Shown: one piece after another, positions 1 through 13,411 of the stretch
How the letters are laid out: every line of letters starts with the position of its first letter
Position numbering within the stretch: the first letter of the stretch is position 1
From: Nemania diffusa
Taxonomy: Eukaryota; Ascomycota; Sordariomycetes; Xylariales; Xylariaceae
Direction: 5' to 3'
Assembly: GCA_038501195.1 (NCBI GenBank)
Contig: JBBPUQ010000002.1
Location: 4,596,001-4,660,000 of the forward strand
DNA length: 64,000 nucleotides
Position numbers and translations under genes: made by a program
The notes under the pieces: generated by a model
Database searches by the model: none
Told to the model about the DNA's origin: nothing
What the model saw: only the letters and a program-made list of their open reading frames with translations

Positions 1-2480
1 ATTATTTAAATAAAACTATAAATATTTAGCTATTTTTTCATTTAAATAAAACTTAATATTTACTATTTTAACAACATTATTAATAAACTAGTTTTTATTA
101 ATTATTAAATAATTTTTTATATTATAATACTATATTTTAAATTTTATATTATTTTTATTAAAGTTATTGTAAAAAATAAAAACCGAAATTTTAACTAATT
201 TACAAGTTTTTTTTTTAGTTCGATTTAACAGTATATTAACTTTATAACTTTTAGCTAATAAATCTATTATTTACTAATTAATTTTATTAATTTAGTTTTA
301 AAACTAAAACTTTTTTAACTTTAAATTTACTAACTTAATAAAAAAGCGATTTAATATAGTTTAATTATTAAATATAAAACAATTAAAATCTATAGTTAAT
401 ATTTCTATTTTTAATTAGCTAATAGTTACTAAAGCTTATTTTTTATTAATAAAAAAGTTATATTATTTAATTAAGTCGTTAAATTAATTTTTACTTTTTT
501 ATAAAAGTTTATAAAAGTTATTTATTTATTAATATATAGCAAAAAATATAAATAAATAAAATTTAAATTTAGTTTATAAAGCTTTAAACTTTTTAAATAG
601 TTGTTTAAAGCTAGTACAATTTATCAACTTATTAAAATAAAAAATAATTATTTAAGTTTTATTAATAATATTATAATAAAAAAACATAAAGTTATTATTT
701 TTTATATATATATTAACAAAATTAACAATTAATTTTTGTTAATTTTTTTTAAGTTTATTTATAAAGTTTATATATTATTTATTTATAAAACTAAATTTTT
801 TATATTATTTATAAAATTTATTAACTACTTTATTAAAAGTTTTATATAAGTTTTTTTTTTTATTATTTTTTATAATATAAGTTTAAGTTTTTATATTTTA
901 GAAATTAAAATTAATTAATAAGTTGTAGCAAACTTTGTTTTAAAAAGTTTTATTAAATCTAAAAAATAACTTTTTTAAATTATTTAGTTTAAAATAAACT
1001 TTTTTGCAAGTTTAAAACTTACTTTTTATATCTTTTACTATAGTATTGTTGTATTAGTGTTTTATTTTATAAGTTTATAGCTTTTTTGTTTTTTTTTTTT
1101 CGAAATAAAAATATATTTAAAAACAGTTTTTATACTTTATATAAATAATACTTAAATTGTTATACATTAGTATTTGCAAAAAACAGAGCTATTAATTAAA
1201 TAATTTAATTGTATATAAAAATCTAAGTATAAAAAAAAAAAAAAAAAACAAAAAATCTAGCTAGTACAAAGTAATAAAAATAAGTAGTGTATAAGCTGCT
1301 TAAAGCGGTAAGCTTTAGCAGTAAGTAAATCCTGCAAAAAAAAAAAAAAAAGCGAAAAGATTGCAGTATGTAGCTAAAGTGATTGCACAGCTTGCACTAG
1401 CTACTATACTATAACTATAAATAAATATTAACGCAAATAAGTAAACAAAAAGTGACATTTTTTTCTAAAAGTACTTTTTTAAAACAGAAAAAATACTTAT
1501 ATTAGTTAACTAAACTATATAAAATTTATAAAAAAATAAATAAATTAATTTAATTTTATTAGTTTAAATTTTATATATAAATTTTCTGTTTTTATAAATA
1601 AAGTAATTATTAAAAAATAAAATTTTTTATTGTTTAAAATTATTAAGTTTAGTTTTTAGTAAATAAATCGATTTAAGCTATTAGTTTGCTATTTAATTAA
1701 TAGTTTATTTATTTATATTAAAAATATATTTTTAATAAAAAAAGTTCTTTTAAAATTATTGCTTTTATAAAAATTTACTTTTAAAAATAACTGCTAGTAT
1801 AAAGTAATAGTTATTAATTAATATAGTTTTTAAAATAGTTATTTAATTAATAGTATTAAAGTATTAATAAAAGTTTTGTTTAATTAATAACAAACTAACA
1901 ACTTTGTTATAAAAAAATTTGTTTTTTTAAAGCTTATATTTGTTTATATTAGCTATATATTATAGCAAAATATAGTATTTTTACTAAACTTATTTGTAAA
2001 CTTTAAAAATATAACATATTTTATTTAAAAAGTTTATAAAAGTTTTAGCAGCTTTTAGAGCTATTTAAAACTTCGTTTTTATATTTAAATGTTTTAAAAA
2101 AAAACAGTCGATTTAGTTGTTTTTAATTTTTTAGCTACGCTTTTAAAACTTTAAAATATACTTAACAAATTAAACAACTTTTTAGCAGTAAAAAATATAG
2201 CTAGCATTTTCGAAATAATAAATCTATTTAACTATTTGAGCTTTAATATTAAAACTAAATAACTAGTTAATTTTTTGAAATTATTAACAAAAAATGAAGC
2301 TATAAAGTTTGCTAGCAAATATAAATCGAAGTATTTAGTATAACTTAGCTGTAACTTTAACAAACTAGCTTTTTTTAACTGCTGCAATTACAAAAGCAAT
2401 TCTTTGTTCAAGCTGTAAATCTATACCAATTTTTAGCTTTAAAAAAAGCTTCGAATTAATTGAATTGATTGAATAGAAAT
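1..2480. repeat. A+T-rich gene-free block, probably RIP-mutated repeat DNA
   Basis: The block consists almost only of A and T, with TpA steps everywhere and no reading frame of useful length on either strand. G and C remain mainly in short words such as AGC, GC and TCG. Composition changes within a few dozen bases near 2480 to ordinary fungal DNA. In filamentous ascomycetes such blocks are usually transposon or other repeat sequence mutated C-to-T by RIP; this origin is inferred, since no transposon protein can be read. Two A-runs (about 1230-1250 and 1336-1352) and a slightly less A+T-rich patch at 1260-1440 are the only internal landmarks. Confidence 0.8.
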
Positions 2481-4025
2481 TAAAGGTTTGGTTTGTTGAC
2501 CGCTAATTAGGGTGGCTGGTTAGGGGGGGGTGGCCAGCTAGCAGGGGGGGGGCTCTAGAGGACTCTTCTCTAATCGGTTGCCTACACTAACCGATCTCGC
2601 ACTCGGTCATTCACTAATACCACGGCCTAGGTACTGTACGGAGTATCGCAGTGCCTCCCTCCCTTTTGCGGGTACTTGTGAGGGCTTATACTGTAATACC
2701 TACCTACTGTACAGTACACTGTAGACCCAGCTCGGCACTTGTATTGTTGATCAGATTATCCTACGCTTAGCATCATCCTCCTGCACATACTGTAGGTAGT
2801 CAGTCAGTCGCTGGAGCCGCGGGATTGAACCCACTTAAGAAGCTTGGCATTGGAAGTAGAGACCTCGAATCAGATACTTCCTTTAGGTTACCTACATACA
2901 TACCAAGCTTGAAATTCGCCTCAAAAAAAACCAACATTGTGCATGCCTATGCATTATATGTACAAAAAGAATTGTGTGGATGCACTCCACGTAGGCTAAG
3001 GGCCCATTCGGGAAGCGGTGACAAACCAGGCAGAACAAAGTGAGATATGCCTATGCCTGGGATTGGAAAGGCTATGATGTCATTAGGCCGGTGAACATGA
3101 ATTTAGTTCCTTATCTGATTTGCTGCAGATTGGGTGGGTGGCAGGGTTCCATCTGCAAGTCCCGAGTCCTGGAGAACAACGGGTGCACAACCAAGTAACG
3201 GTACCTCGCAAGTAGGTTTTACCGTGATGTCCCTAAACAGGGTGCCAAACTGGGTCACGCTGCTTTTACGCATAGCTCCAGCTCGGTCTGAGGCGAGCCG
3301 GAGCTTTTTTGCATTATTTTACGCCGTAGTAAACGCAGTGTACCTACTTATGGGCATTACTTGAATCCTTCAGCCAAGGTTTGCGAGGCTGATGTAAAGA
3401 TAAGAGCATTGGCTTCCGTTCGCCTCGAAAGAAAAAAGAAAAAAAACTCAAACTCTATCGTATAAACATGTGTCGTGGGCTTGCTCCCGGGCGCTTGTAA
3501 GCGAGCGTAACGTCCCACTGCGACTCAACGTGTTCCTGGCTAAGACCATTTCTGAATCCCGTTATTTTCTATTATACAGAACTATATAGATTTGGCAACA
3601 ATTACGAGATTATTTCTTCTGCCACGGCATGACCTAAACAAACGGTACAGGAAACTCATTATAGGGTATAAGCAAATAAAACCACAGATTTGTAAATTTC
3701 CATTTACATCTAATTTTTCCCGTATAAAATGTGACTATAATAACTAGCGTTACAAGGCGCTATGTTAGATTTATTATATTTGCATTTATTAAATGGCTTT
3801 TATTTAACGTTTTGTTTTTGGTTAACCTATTTCGCATAGTATGCTTTTACATGTAAGTTATCTAGCTTATGTAAACAATTAAATCGCTATCCCGGGCTGC
3901 CAAGAGAAGAATAGGTCTAAACCAGCAAGGGCCAACACGCTCAGCACGTCAATCTTATCATCAATATAACTGCCACCATACCTCACTATAACACATCACA
4001 GCAATGCATCACAGCACCACCGTCA
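2481..4025. other. Intergenic DNA between A+T block and nuclease relic
   Basis: No gene was recognised. G-runs of 8 (2523-2530) and 9 (2544-2552) bases sit at the composition boundary. A CTACCTAC-type motif occurs near 2700. Short open frames at 2825 and 3134 lack ATG starts or recognisable content. The stretch from 3560 to 3870 is again more A+T-rich. Confidence 0.6.
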
Positions 4026-5105
4026 ATGCATCGCGTTTACGAGTGGCTAGAATCTCTCGCCGCTGAAGAGCCGGAGGGGGGCTATCTAACCAAAAAACCT
4101 GTGCCGTGGTCTTGATTAACCCTTAAACCCTCCGTTGACCTTGATGAGCCACGCATCTCGAGGACGCAAGAGGCCCTTCTCTAACCGCCCATCATTACCT
4201 CGTCAACCTGGACGATATAAATCTGGCAGCCCTAAGAAGAGTAAGTTGATTCCTGAATAACTTGAAAAGCCTTTCGAACTTCGAGGCCTGCCAATACGCG
4301 CGCAGGCTATTGAAAGACTCCCTAAAAATGTGCGGTCTTTATGCACACAAATCAACGATGCCAACGAAAGAGAAGGTATCTTCCCCTACGCGTTACGAGA
4401 AGAAATGACGGCATTGTATGGAGCAAAAGCACAGCGTTTAAAAAGGAAAAAGATGACAAATGACCAAGGCTGAGGCTTGTAGAGGTATACAACACTCTTT
4501 GCAACATTATACAGCAAGCTTCAGAAGCCGTTACGTGTGAACGCGACGAATGTGCCTGTAATTCTGAAGTTCACACACCTCTGCTTGGCCTCATTTTTAC
4601 TCTACGTATCTTGGGTGCAGAAAGCATTTAAGACCATGGTGCCGACTGCTGCTGCGACATATCCCATATTAACCAAACGTTGTATCGTCCTGTGAGGAAG
4701 AGTCTGATCGCATTGTCCATCGAGACCAATCCTGAGGTCATCCAAAGTGATCCCTTGTTGCAGCTTGGCGTATGGACTGCGGCTTGGCATTCTCGTATGT
4801 ATATACTTCGACCTTCAGCCAGCCTCAATCCGGGTGCACGACTGGTCAGCCTCCCACTAATCCAAGCGGTGGGCCACGTCTGGCAGATCTATTTCCCCTG
4901 TAACATGGGCACTCATATCGATCTTTATAGCCCTATGAATATAGGCAGTACAGAGAACATTACGTTAATCTACGCTCTACTTTCTTCCCTCCAGAGTATC
5001 AAAGCGTGGATTGAGACCACTTTCCAAGATACTATGAAGAAGTGCTTCGACGTCGAGCTCGGGCCAATCGATAATGTCCAAGGCGTAAAGGCACGTCTGA
5101 GCTGA
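4026..5105 (+). pseudogene. Decayed PD-(D/E)XK nuclease-like protein (fungal PDDEXK_12-type)
   Basis: I recognise the fungal PD-(D/E)XK nuclease-like family from several blocks in the expected order. The first is an N-terminal start at 4026 (MHRVYEWLESLAA). The second is a middle block in another frame (about 4177-4480) with NVRSLCTQI, NEREGIFPYALREEM and a stop at about 4252. The third is a C-terminal block back in the first frame (about 4630-5105) with INQTLYRPVRKSLIALSIETN, then QLGVWTAAWHSRM, a GH-x-W segment and a GST block before a short helix-rich end. At least two frameshifts and several stops separate the blocks, so no intact protein is encoded. In the SIETK motif expected at the active site the lysine is replaced by Asn (codon 4728-4730). 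The function of the intact family is poorly known. The family name is from memory of fungal proteins and was not searched. Confidence 0.7.
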
Positions 5106-8100
5106 GCCTGAGCAAAAGCGGCGAGTGCGCTAACCCCGATTTGCTGTGGTTACAAATTTGGTAAAACTTATACGTAGAACTACAGCGTGCAAATGCAGAA
5201 TATCCACCCCATTCCGCTGAGGATCGAGCCAAGGGCGGAACTCGGGCTACCCATACTTACCTCCTTGGACATTTTATACCTGCACTAAAACCCAGATAGC
5301 GTGCACTAAATACACTAAATACAGGACGGTACCTGAACCGGACCGGACCTCATTTATTCAATGTAAGGTTTAGACAACCTGTTACTGTGATACGATAATC
5401 CTTAGTCTGCTAAGCACTAAGTATATCATACCTTGGTAGAAGAAGGTCCACGGTGTATCTCTGCCATAGGTACTCTTTAGATAGGCATACGCGTACACCG
5501 TAGCTTAGCTAACTATATGTAAGTAATTACTGTGCATTTATCTAAGTAATACGACCTTCAGGGTCTCTCGTCTTAAGCATTAGAGTATCTACCGGATGAA
5601 ACTACAGCTTATCTAGTAAGTAGGAAGAAAGTGAGGTTAAGGGTACGATGGGCTTTGGTGTAAATGCCATTTCGGCTTGTGATGGGAAAGTCAGTTTCTC
5701 CATTGGCGCCCCCTTTTTCTTTCGGCACACCCCCTCCCTCCGCTCCCCCATGCTCTAGAGGGTCAAGGCCCCATCTTGAATAGCGCTTGAATAGGGAGGG
5801 ACAGTGCTGCATTCCTGCTGCTGTTCATGCATGTACGTACTTACACTGTTAGCTTCATCACATTAATATCACATCAAGCTAGCCCCATACAGTAGTAATA
5901 TTTAATACAGGTGATAGAGGCACTAAGAGCCAGCTTACTTAGACTACAATCTGCCTACTGCTTGTAAGTATCGCGATGTTGTCTACTAGATTAGATAGGT
6001 TAGGTAAGTAGGTAATAATCACGATTCGTGTGTCATTTCACACGCCCACTATACCGGGAAAATATACCTATAGGAGTAATAAATAGGTGTAGTATGCCGA
6101 CACTAAGTACTAGTGAGAGATGGGGCAGCAGCTTTGAAGGAGCCGACTATACTCTGTACACACAAGTCTCATCTACATACTAGTAGATAGTACGCATAAC
6201 GTACGCATAGCTGGTCTTCGGTAGACAAAGAGAGAGAGTGTGTGTGAGTGTGAGTGACAGTGAGAGACAGACAGCCGTCCCCATTCCGTCCCGCCCTATC
6301 CTGCGTCAAGAACAACAACAAGTAGCATACGCAGTAGTATAGCGTAGGGAGTCTATATCTCACCGCTACTCAATCACCATATTACTGTTGTATTTACGGG
6401 CCTCCCACGGCCACACATGCAGCTCCGTCCCAGACACGCACACACATAACCTACACACTGCACGACGACGCTACGTACACTCAGACTTTTGCTCGATCCT
6501 ACAGCCATCTCTTGAGTGGGCCGGGGAACGTCGCTGACGATACCCGGGCTCAGTTGTCTTAGTCCTGACCAAGGCATGTAGGTACAGTACCACCGCGCGC
6601 GCTGCCTGCCTATGTACGGCGCGTCGTACTCGTCGTGGTGTAAGACTCTGCCACACCCGTCGTCATCCTGCACAGGCCGTCGATCCTTTCCGCCCCCGGT
6701 TACGTCGCCGCGGTAAGCGTTGGATATCCCTCGCGGAAAGCCGTGATGCAATACTAGCACGGCACGTGAAGGTGTGGGCCTTTGCTTCTACCTAAGCACC
6801 ACACCCATCCGTATGCCGCCGTATTATAGTTGCTTGCAATGGTTAGATGGTGTTGGATTGTCTATGTAATCTTACATAGGTAGTTCCAAGTGGGCGTGGT
6901 CGAATTGGCCGCCGCATGTATGTACCCCCAAGCGTGAGCTGAAGTACCGATGCCTCTAAGTGCATGTAACTGTTAGACATACTCTCTTAGACTATCTGCT
7001 AACACCCTCGCTGTTCATGGTGTGTACTCCATCTGACATGGAAAAGGGGGAATATGATAAGTCACTCAGCTAGTGCTTATAACCCGTATGAAACTGAATC
7101 GCTGTACCTAGTAGATAGGAGAAGGCTGTACAAATCCTTCGGTACGCGATCCTACGCCGCAAAGTTAGAAGTATGTATTGCTACCTATCCTGATATCTCA
7201 AGTATTGCTCTCACGTTGCTGGTGTCAGATATCTAGTACTAGGGCGCTAGAGCGTTCAGGCGAGCAGAGCCCAGAAAGCAATCGTGAGAAGGATCTATAA
7301 TCTTTACTCTTCGAGTCTCTTTATGAGTAGATGATAGGCGTGATCGATCATTGTTGCTTGTAAATCATAACGATCGAAGCGGGTGATCGTCAGGGTCCGA
7401 CGCGTGGGTTTCCAGGAACAATTGACCTTATAAGTAAAGATGAGAGGGAGATAGTCAGTGCTAAAATCGTTCGCGCACACTCGGTGTACCCTGTATTCCA
7501 GATCTAGATCGATCGCTGCAGTATACGGAGCACGCCATACGGAATCTACGAAGCATTGTGATCATCAAACGAAATGTTCTAGAAGACTTAGATAGAGAGA
7601 TTGCGAGTCACTGGGGTTTCACGGAAACATCATATAAAAACGATACTACCACTCCTATCAGGCTGCAGATAGCGGGCAATTTGGTGCAAATTGACTTCTC
7701 ATTCATTCTTAAAACATGATATTATCTAGAATACCGAGATCAGCTATTAGGGTCGCCTGATCATTAGCTATAGACAGACTGTTGACGACTAGCGACCCGA
7801 CAAAGTACAGCAGACAGCCCTGGGTTTGACTCCCTTCTTCGGCTTCAGCGGAAGAACCCAGGTTAAGGTGGAGGAGAAAGGAAAGGATTAGAAGTATAAG
7901 GGTTAGTGGATGTTGTAAATAGGAGACCCGCGCATCTGACAGTCTAGGATGGAAGCCAAGTATAAGAGTCATGGATAAGTATTGCTGTGCAAGGGACAAT
8001 GCTTCCCCAAGGATAAATAGAAAATATTGATACAACCGCAACGGAAAATACTATTCATATAGCAGCTGAACATATCTTTACCTTGAACTATATTAATAGT

Positions 8101-8580
8101 CACCTATACATTAGTTCTCTTATTTTATACGACGAGCGGTACGGGAAAGGAGAGGTGGTAGGAAAACCTAACTAGGAGGCTTTCTATAGTTGACGAGAGA
8201 GAGGGCCTAGGCATTCAGATGAGAACCCTCGTTTATCACTAAAAGGAATAGCTTGTATCAAACCTCCATGTTTCTCAGACCGTATATAATTTGAGAGGTA
8301 TACACAAATGAATACATGTAAAATAAATACGAGTAGCAACGACGGCAAGTAACAGTATATACCGTCACACTCACACGTGAGCAGATCAAACAATCAAGCT
8401 GCACAACGCAAGGGAGCAAGACATTAGACAATGCAAACGACGTTGTGGAACTCTCCATTTTATTACTCAGGTCCAATCTACCTAATACTATACACCACGA
8501 ACCACAGCACTCCATGACGCCATATCCCGTATTGTCGAGGCCGCAAAAGAAAAACGAAGCCGGAAAATATAAGTCTTCTT
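5106..8580. other. Gene-free intergenic stretch
   Basis: No gene supported on either strand. There is an AG/TG-rich microsatellite-like tract at about 6226-6275. A 110-residue minus-strand open frame (7709-8041) and a 128-residue one (6374-6760) show no recognisable domain. Many short TAGGTAGG-like words are present (for example 5995-6015). The 3' untranslated region of the SF3B1 gene probably occupies the last few hundred bases. Confidence 0.55.
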
Positions 8581-11500
8581 CTACAACACAATCGCTAGCT
8601 CTGGCCTGTCGATGCCGTCCTCGTTGAGGTTTGGGTAGTAGGGGACCAGAGCATCGGCCTGGTACACATAGGCATCGTTGTACAGCCGCCAGTATGGCTG
8701 CCTGACCTTGCGAGCTGGATGGAAGAGGCCTGCCCAGACATAGTTCATGACGAGGCCAGGACCAACGGCTACACGGATGGCCTCGATTGCTTCCACGATG
8801 CGGTCGATGACGTGTGGGCTTGTCTCGAAAATATTAGGGAAGATGACGTTTAGGAGATGTACCATGGCATCTTCACATCCTAAGCCAACAACACCTAATG
8901 CAATGTGCTTGACGACGGATGCAGCTGTCTGCCGATGGACTTGGTCTCGGTCAATGAGTGCGTCCTCAAGTAAAGGTGTGACGGCGTAGACATAGTCCTT
9001 AGCCATCTCCCCAATATACTCAAAGAGGAAAGAGAGAGACTTGAGCACGCCGTTTTGCACATTCAACTCTGGCACTCTGTATTCGTTCATCAGAGCGGGA
9101 AGAACGGTAAAAGGGGCGCAAGTTTCGGCCACGATACCAATAGCAACAGCTGTGCACACACGGGACTGTCGCTCCTGGACGCGAAGATTGTTTAATAGAG
9201 TCGCCAACACATCTTGAGGTCCAATAGCTTTAGCAATGAAGCCAAATGTATTGTTGGCAGCTCGTCGAATACCCTTCTTGTGTGCCTTAAGCATATCAAG
9301 AAGCTCAAAACAGATTCGCATCCATTCTCTAGCATTGACGCTCTCAGGCCCTCGATCAGCAATACGACCGACAAGATCTATAGTATTTTCTTGCACTTTT
9401 TCGTGACGATTGCGGAGAATGGGGGTAAGTCGGGGGAGTAAATCTTTGATAGGCGGCTGCATTTGGCTGATACCGACAACCGTGACGATTGCACGAAGTG
9501 CCGAGAGAATAGAACCCAAAACCTCTGGGTATTCTTCACCTAGATATTCGTATAGCACAACACCTAGCTTCCCCATTAGAGCGTCTTCACCGCATTGTTT
9601 CATGACCATGGCAATGCGGCTGATGAGGTCGGCGGCTTGTTGGCGAATAGTTGCTGATTTGTTGTTTAAGCGCCAGAGAATAGTCGACACTATTTGCGGG
9701 ATGTAAGGTTTGCATCGTGTACCTAATGCGTTCACGACAGTTCCAAATCCGTTCAACATGATGACATCTTCTACACTTTGTTCCTGAAAGGAGTGGAGAA
9801 TACCGTCAATTAGCCGTTCTTCAAGCCGTTCGCCAATATCGGCGGCGCCAAGGCTTGCAACGACTTTCTCAACAGTCTCAACAGTCATCTTGCGATAGGC
9901 TTCGCTCTCGTCTTTGAGATTTCCGACGACCCGTTCCAGTATCTCGCTGACACCGACCTTTTGACCAATATCAACAGTGGTTTCGACAACTTGACGATAA
10001 TTCCTTTTGTCGAGAGCCATTCTTCGAACCCAAAAGCTCTTGAAAAATTCGTCAAGAACATGTTCCTTGAGATAGCCAGCCGTTACGCCTTCGGTTCCTG
10101 CGCACTGGGAGACCACCTTCAAAACCACCTTCTTCATTTCCTCATCAGGCGATGAGAACTCTCGAAGAAGGATATCCATGACTTGAGAGGTGTAATAGTT
10201 GGCGTACTCCTCGTCCATAAGTGGGATGATGTAGCCAACGGCTTTCAAGAACCCTGCAAGACCCTTGCCACGCTGCTTCCGCGCACCTGTCCAAAGAGGG
10301 TTCAGGATATCATCAAAGCTTTCAATACCATATGGGTTAGAGGCTTCGGCTAGGGCGGCTATGGCTAAACTAGTGACGGTTCGTACTTTCGTTTGCTCAT
10401 CGTTTAGGTTGGGCCCAATACAGTCCACGAGCCCTTTGAGGTGAGGTAGAACAGCACATCCCATTAGAATAGGAATTTGTTGCACAATCTTAACGCCAGT
10501 GTGCCGAGCCTGCCACGATTTCTTGCTCCGGCATACAGCACGAAGGAATGGAAGAAGAGCTGGGATACCGAGGGCGGAAGCAACAACAGCAAATGCTCTC
10601 GCCGTTGTATTTCGCACATATTCGTCAACGTGGTCAATATCTGGTCTCATAACACTAATCATAGTTGCTAGGCCGGCGGCCTTACTGAGGTTAGAGATGA
10701 TCTCACGACCCTCTACTCGAGCATAATAATCTTGGTCGATGAGCAGTGGTTCAATGACAACCAAGATTTTATGAACATAGGGGCGAACTAGATCATCGAG
10801 CTTCCAAAGGATTCGGTCAATCACCTTGACAAGTAGATGGCGCTCTTGGTCCTCCAACGTCTTTTCCATGAGAAGTGGCAGAATCTGATTGAATAGAGGG
10901 CCGGCACCAAATTGCCTCGCGTTATCTGTGAGTTGTCTGAGTGCCGTCTTTCGCATGGGAGGTGTTCCGTTCTTGATTTTGAGAAGCAGCCTCATGATCT
11001 TGCGTTCCTTTAGCTCGTCTACGCTTAGACTGTTCTCGTCTGATCCATCTGCAAGCTTGCCGAAATACGTCATATCTTCCTGTTTGAAGAACTGCAGCTC
11101 TCCAACGCCAGGGATTTCCTTAGGCATCTGGCTCCCGCTCAACCTGTTGCTTTCTGGGTCTTGCATCATGAAACCACCATAATTCGCAGGCAGGGGGGTA
11201 GCAGAGACCCTATGCAATGGTGCGTGGCCAGTTGGATAATTGGGCGGAGGCTGAGCAGTTGAGAAGCCTTGTGCCTCACCGGGGAGTAGCGCGTTGAGCT
11301 CCTCGTCGCTGAGAACGCCAGCGGGGCCGGATATGTCTGTGCCGAAGGACGGCACGGCACCGGCACCGATCTGAGAAGTGTGCATTGGGGTAACAAGGCC
11401 GCTGGCCCCCATCGGGGTCGCGGATGGCGCTTGATCCCATCTTGAACGTTTCTTGGGTGCTTCTACGCCGCCAGGGACTTGCAGTGATGGCGCTTGATCC

Positions 11501-12249
11501 CACCGCGACCGCTTTGTTTTGGCGTCAGCTTCTGTAGCGGCAGGGGCGGGTTCGTCGACGGCCGCGGAAGATACGTCCCATCTCTTCTTGCGCTTCCGGC
11601 CCGCGGATACAGCTTCAGTCGAGCCAGCATCGGCGTTCTCCTTATCGACATCTTGCAGGGTTGCCCGGTGTTCTCCATCGGCCGGTGCTTCTCCTTCCTT
11701 TTGCTTAGCTTGAATAGCACGCTTCACTCGCTCTTCTTCTCGTTCAAGTTCTCGAAGCTCCATAACATCGCGGTAAGTGCGACCATCCTCAACGGCGCTG
11801 GCCTGACGGTTCGCGGCAAACGCGTCGGCGCGAGTGGGAGTGAGGACACGATCGAAGCGGCGCTTTTGGTAGTCGGTTTCGCGATCGACGATTCTTGTAC
11901 TATTCTCGCCGCGTCCAGCGAAAGGATCGTCTTCCTCGACTCCATTTCCGTGGGCGAATTCGTCGATCTGGGCACGAGTGGCCGTGTACTGGCCAACTAA
12001 GCGGCGGGAGCTGTCAGCATCTTCCATCTCCTCATCTTCGCCATCTGCGGCGGGGATAGAGGTGAGATAGCCGGCAAACTTGTCGCCACCATTGCGGTCG
12101 TATAGCTCGGTGTCGAAAGACTCGGTCAACTTCGCCTTGGTTGGGTTTTCGGACCGCTGGCCAGAGGGTCGCGCTCCCTTTCTCGCGGCGGCAGCAGCGT
12201 TGCGCTCAGCCTGGAGCTGTCGAACGGTGTCGAAGTCAGCATCCGACAT
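8581..12249 (-). CDS. HSH155: Splicing factor 3B subunit 1 (SF3B1 / Hsh155)
   Basis: This is the largest subunit of the SF3b complex in the U2 snRNP, a nuclear protein that clamps the branch-site/U2 duplex during spliceosome assembly. The frame is one intronless 1222-residue exon, close to the size of other filamentous fungal copies. The N-terminal third is charged and disordered and carries three RWD/RWDQ motifs (Trp 224, 250 and 271), the ligand motifs that in this family bind UHM domains of U2AF-type proteins. From about residue 420 to the end the protein is a HEAT-repeat array that matches human SF3B1 very closely (for example [35 protein letters not shown]). Lys 621 in DEQTKVRT aligns with human Lys700, the mutation hotspot, and is unchanged. 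The start is the only upstream ATG and opens the typical MSDADFD. Identification is essentially certain. Confidence 0.98.
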   Translation of the reverse strand: MSDADFDTVRQLQAERNAAAAARKGARPSGQRSENPTKAKLTESFDTELYDRNGGDKFAGYLTSIPAADGEDEEMEDADSSRRLVGQYTATRAQIDEFAHGNGVEEDDPFAGRGENSTRIVDRETDYQKRRFDRVLTPTRADAFAANRQASAVEDGRTYRDVMELRELEREEERVKRAIQAKQKEGEAPADGEHRATLQDVDKENADAGSTEAVSAGRKRKKRWDVSSAAVDEPAPAATEADAKTKRSRWDQAPSLQVPGGVEAPKKRSRWDQAPSATPMGASGLVTPMHTSQIGAGAVPSFGTDISGPAGVLSDEELNALLPGEAQGFSTAQPPPNYPTGHAPLHRVSATPLPANYGGFMMQDPESNRLSGSQMPKEIPGVGELQFFKQEDMTYFGKLADGSDENSLSVDELKERKIMRLLLKIKNGTPPMRKTALRQLTDNARQFGAGPLFNQILPLLMEKTLEDQERHLLVKVIDRILWKLDDLVRPYVHKILVVIEPLLIDQDYYARVEGREIISNLSKAAGLATMISVMRPDIDHVDEYVRNTTARAFAVVASALGIPALLPFLRAVCRSKKSWQARHTGVKIVQQIPILMGCAVLPHLKGLVDCIGPNLNDEQTKVRTVTSLAIAALAEASNPYGIESFDDILNPLWTGARKQRGKGLAGFLKAVGYIIPLMDEEYANYYTSQVMDILLREFSSPDEEMKKVVLKVVSQCAGTEGVTAGYLKEHVLDEFFKSFWVRRMALDKRNYRQVVETTVDIGQKVGVSEILERVVGNLKDESEAYRKMTVETVEKVVASLGAADIGERLEERLIDGILHSFQEQSVEDVIMLNGFGTVVNALGTRCKPYIPQIVSTILWRLNNKSATIRQQAADLISRIAMVMKQCGEDALMGKLGVVLYEYLGEEYPEVLGSILSALRAIVTVVGISQMQPPIKDLLPRLTPILRNRHEKVQENTIDLVGRIADRGPESVNAREWMRICFELLDMLKAHKKGIRRAANNTFGFIAKAIGPQDVLATLLNNLRVQERQSRVCTAVAIGIVAETCAPFTVLPALMNEYRVPELNVQNGVLKSLSFLFEYIGEMAKDYVYAVTPLLEDALIDRDQVHRQTAASVVKHIALGVVGLGCEDAMVHLLNVIFPNIFETSPHVIDRIVEAIEAIRVAVGPGLVMNYVWAGLFHPARKVRQPYWRLYNDAYVYQADALVPYYPNLNEDGIDRPELAIVL

Positions 12250-13411
12250 GACGGGCTACGGTTATGGTCTCAGAGGTGACCATGTCTCGGGGATGGGATG
12301 AAGAGATGATGGTGAAGTGCGCGATGGATGTTGGTTACTTAGGTCAAGATTTATTATGCGTCAAAGATTGAAGGTGGATAGGCCGGCTGCATGAAGCAGC
12401 TAGATAGACTAGTCTAGGTAGATTGAACTCAAAAATGCGCGCTGGTGACTAGCCAATCACGGTGCAGATTTATTCTACTGTGGCGAAATTGTGTGGCTGG
12501 GGCAATTGCCAGCCTTCGATCTTGCAGGACTCTATTACGTACCTTAGGGTAATCACAGCATTACAGGGGAACTTATTGATTTATGCAGTTTTCCTGCATC
12601 GTTTGACTAGCTATTGACATTCGCATTCTTTGCTTGTTGAATAGAAATCTATTATGCAGATAGCTTATTACTTCATCTGGTATAGATATATATATGTAGA
12701 AGGGGCTAAGAACTGTAACGCTAGCTCACAATTAATGATGAGGTTTACACATATGAAAAGGCACTTTATGTACCGAGTATGTACCCATGAATGTTGTCAC
12801 GTTAGGATAATCTGGGTCTTGATCAGACAAGTATTGTATTAGTAGTTCAACTACCTATTCTCACAAAAGCCGGCAAACAACCGAGAAAACAACATTCTCT
12901 CAGAAATGCCCCATTACCTCTGACATCCACCATTTGCAGCTCGAAATCAAAAACCATCCTGGGACTGCTGATCCAGGCATGAGCATCGCAACTATCACCT
13001 CCTCAAATACTCATCGTCGAGATCAGGTCCTGCCACGCCGGGGACGAGACGCGCGAGTGTGGTAAAAATGTACAAGTGGCAGCGGTGAGGGCAAGTTTGA
13101 TACAATGTGAAGTTGAAAATAAACATGTAAACATTAAGGAAGCCGATTGCTGTCGTAATTCATCGTCAGGGATTCGGTGACTGTCGCATTCTCCTAGCCT
13201 GGCCATTAACAGCATTTCATGGTCGACAGTCCTTGGGTATCTTTTTTTCTGGTCTAACATCCTCTTTCTACTCTTTGAGTTCCCTTGCGAAGATATAATC
13301 TGGCGTTGATTGAAGACAGCGTTTTGCATATCATCAAGCCGTCGTATCCAAGTGGGTTCCCAGATGCAAGTCGAATTATCAAATGGGGTTTCAGGCACGA
13401 GGTGGATATTC
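12250..13411. other. SF3B1 promoter side and RAX2 3' side
   Basis: This holds the 5' flank of the SF3B1 gene and the 3' flank of RAX2; both genes are on the minus strand. An open frame of 145 residues at 13003-13440 overlaps the RAX2 end and has no recognisable content. The part from 12550 to 12850 is A+T-rich. I see no RNA gene. Confidence 0.5.

Noticed and set aside
1..2480. Mitochondrial origin of the A+T-rich end
   Set aside because: No mitochondrial gene, tRNA or rRNA can be read, and it is continuous with nuclear DNA; RIP-type composition is the simpler explanation.
2810..2835. tRNA-like B-box (GGTTCAATCCC on the minus strand)
   Set aside because: The T-stem pairs only two bases and no acceptor or anticodon arm can be folded around it.
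7709..8041. 110-codon minus-strand frame with hydrophobic segments
   Set aside because: No homologous pattern, no supporting codon bias, surrounded by gene-free DNA.
11494..12000. 168-codon plus-strand open frame
   Set aside because: Antisense to the disordered N-terminus of SF3B1; no domain.
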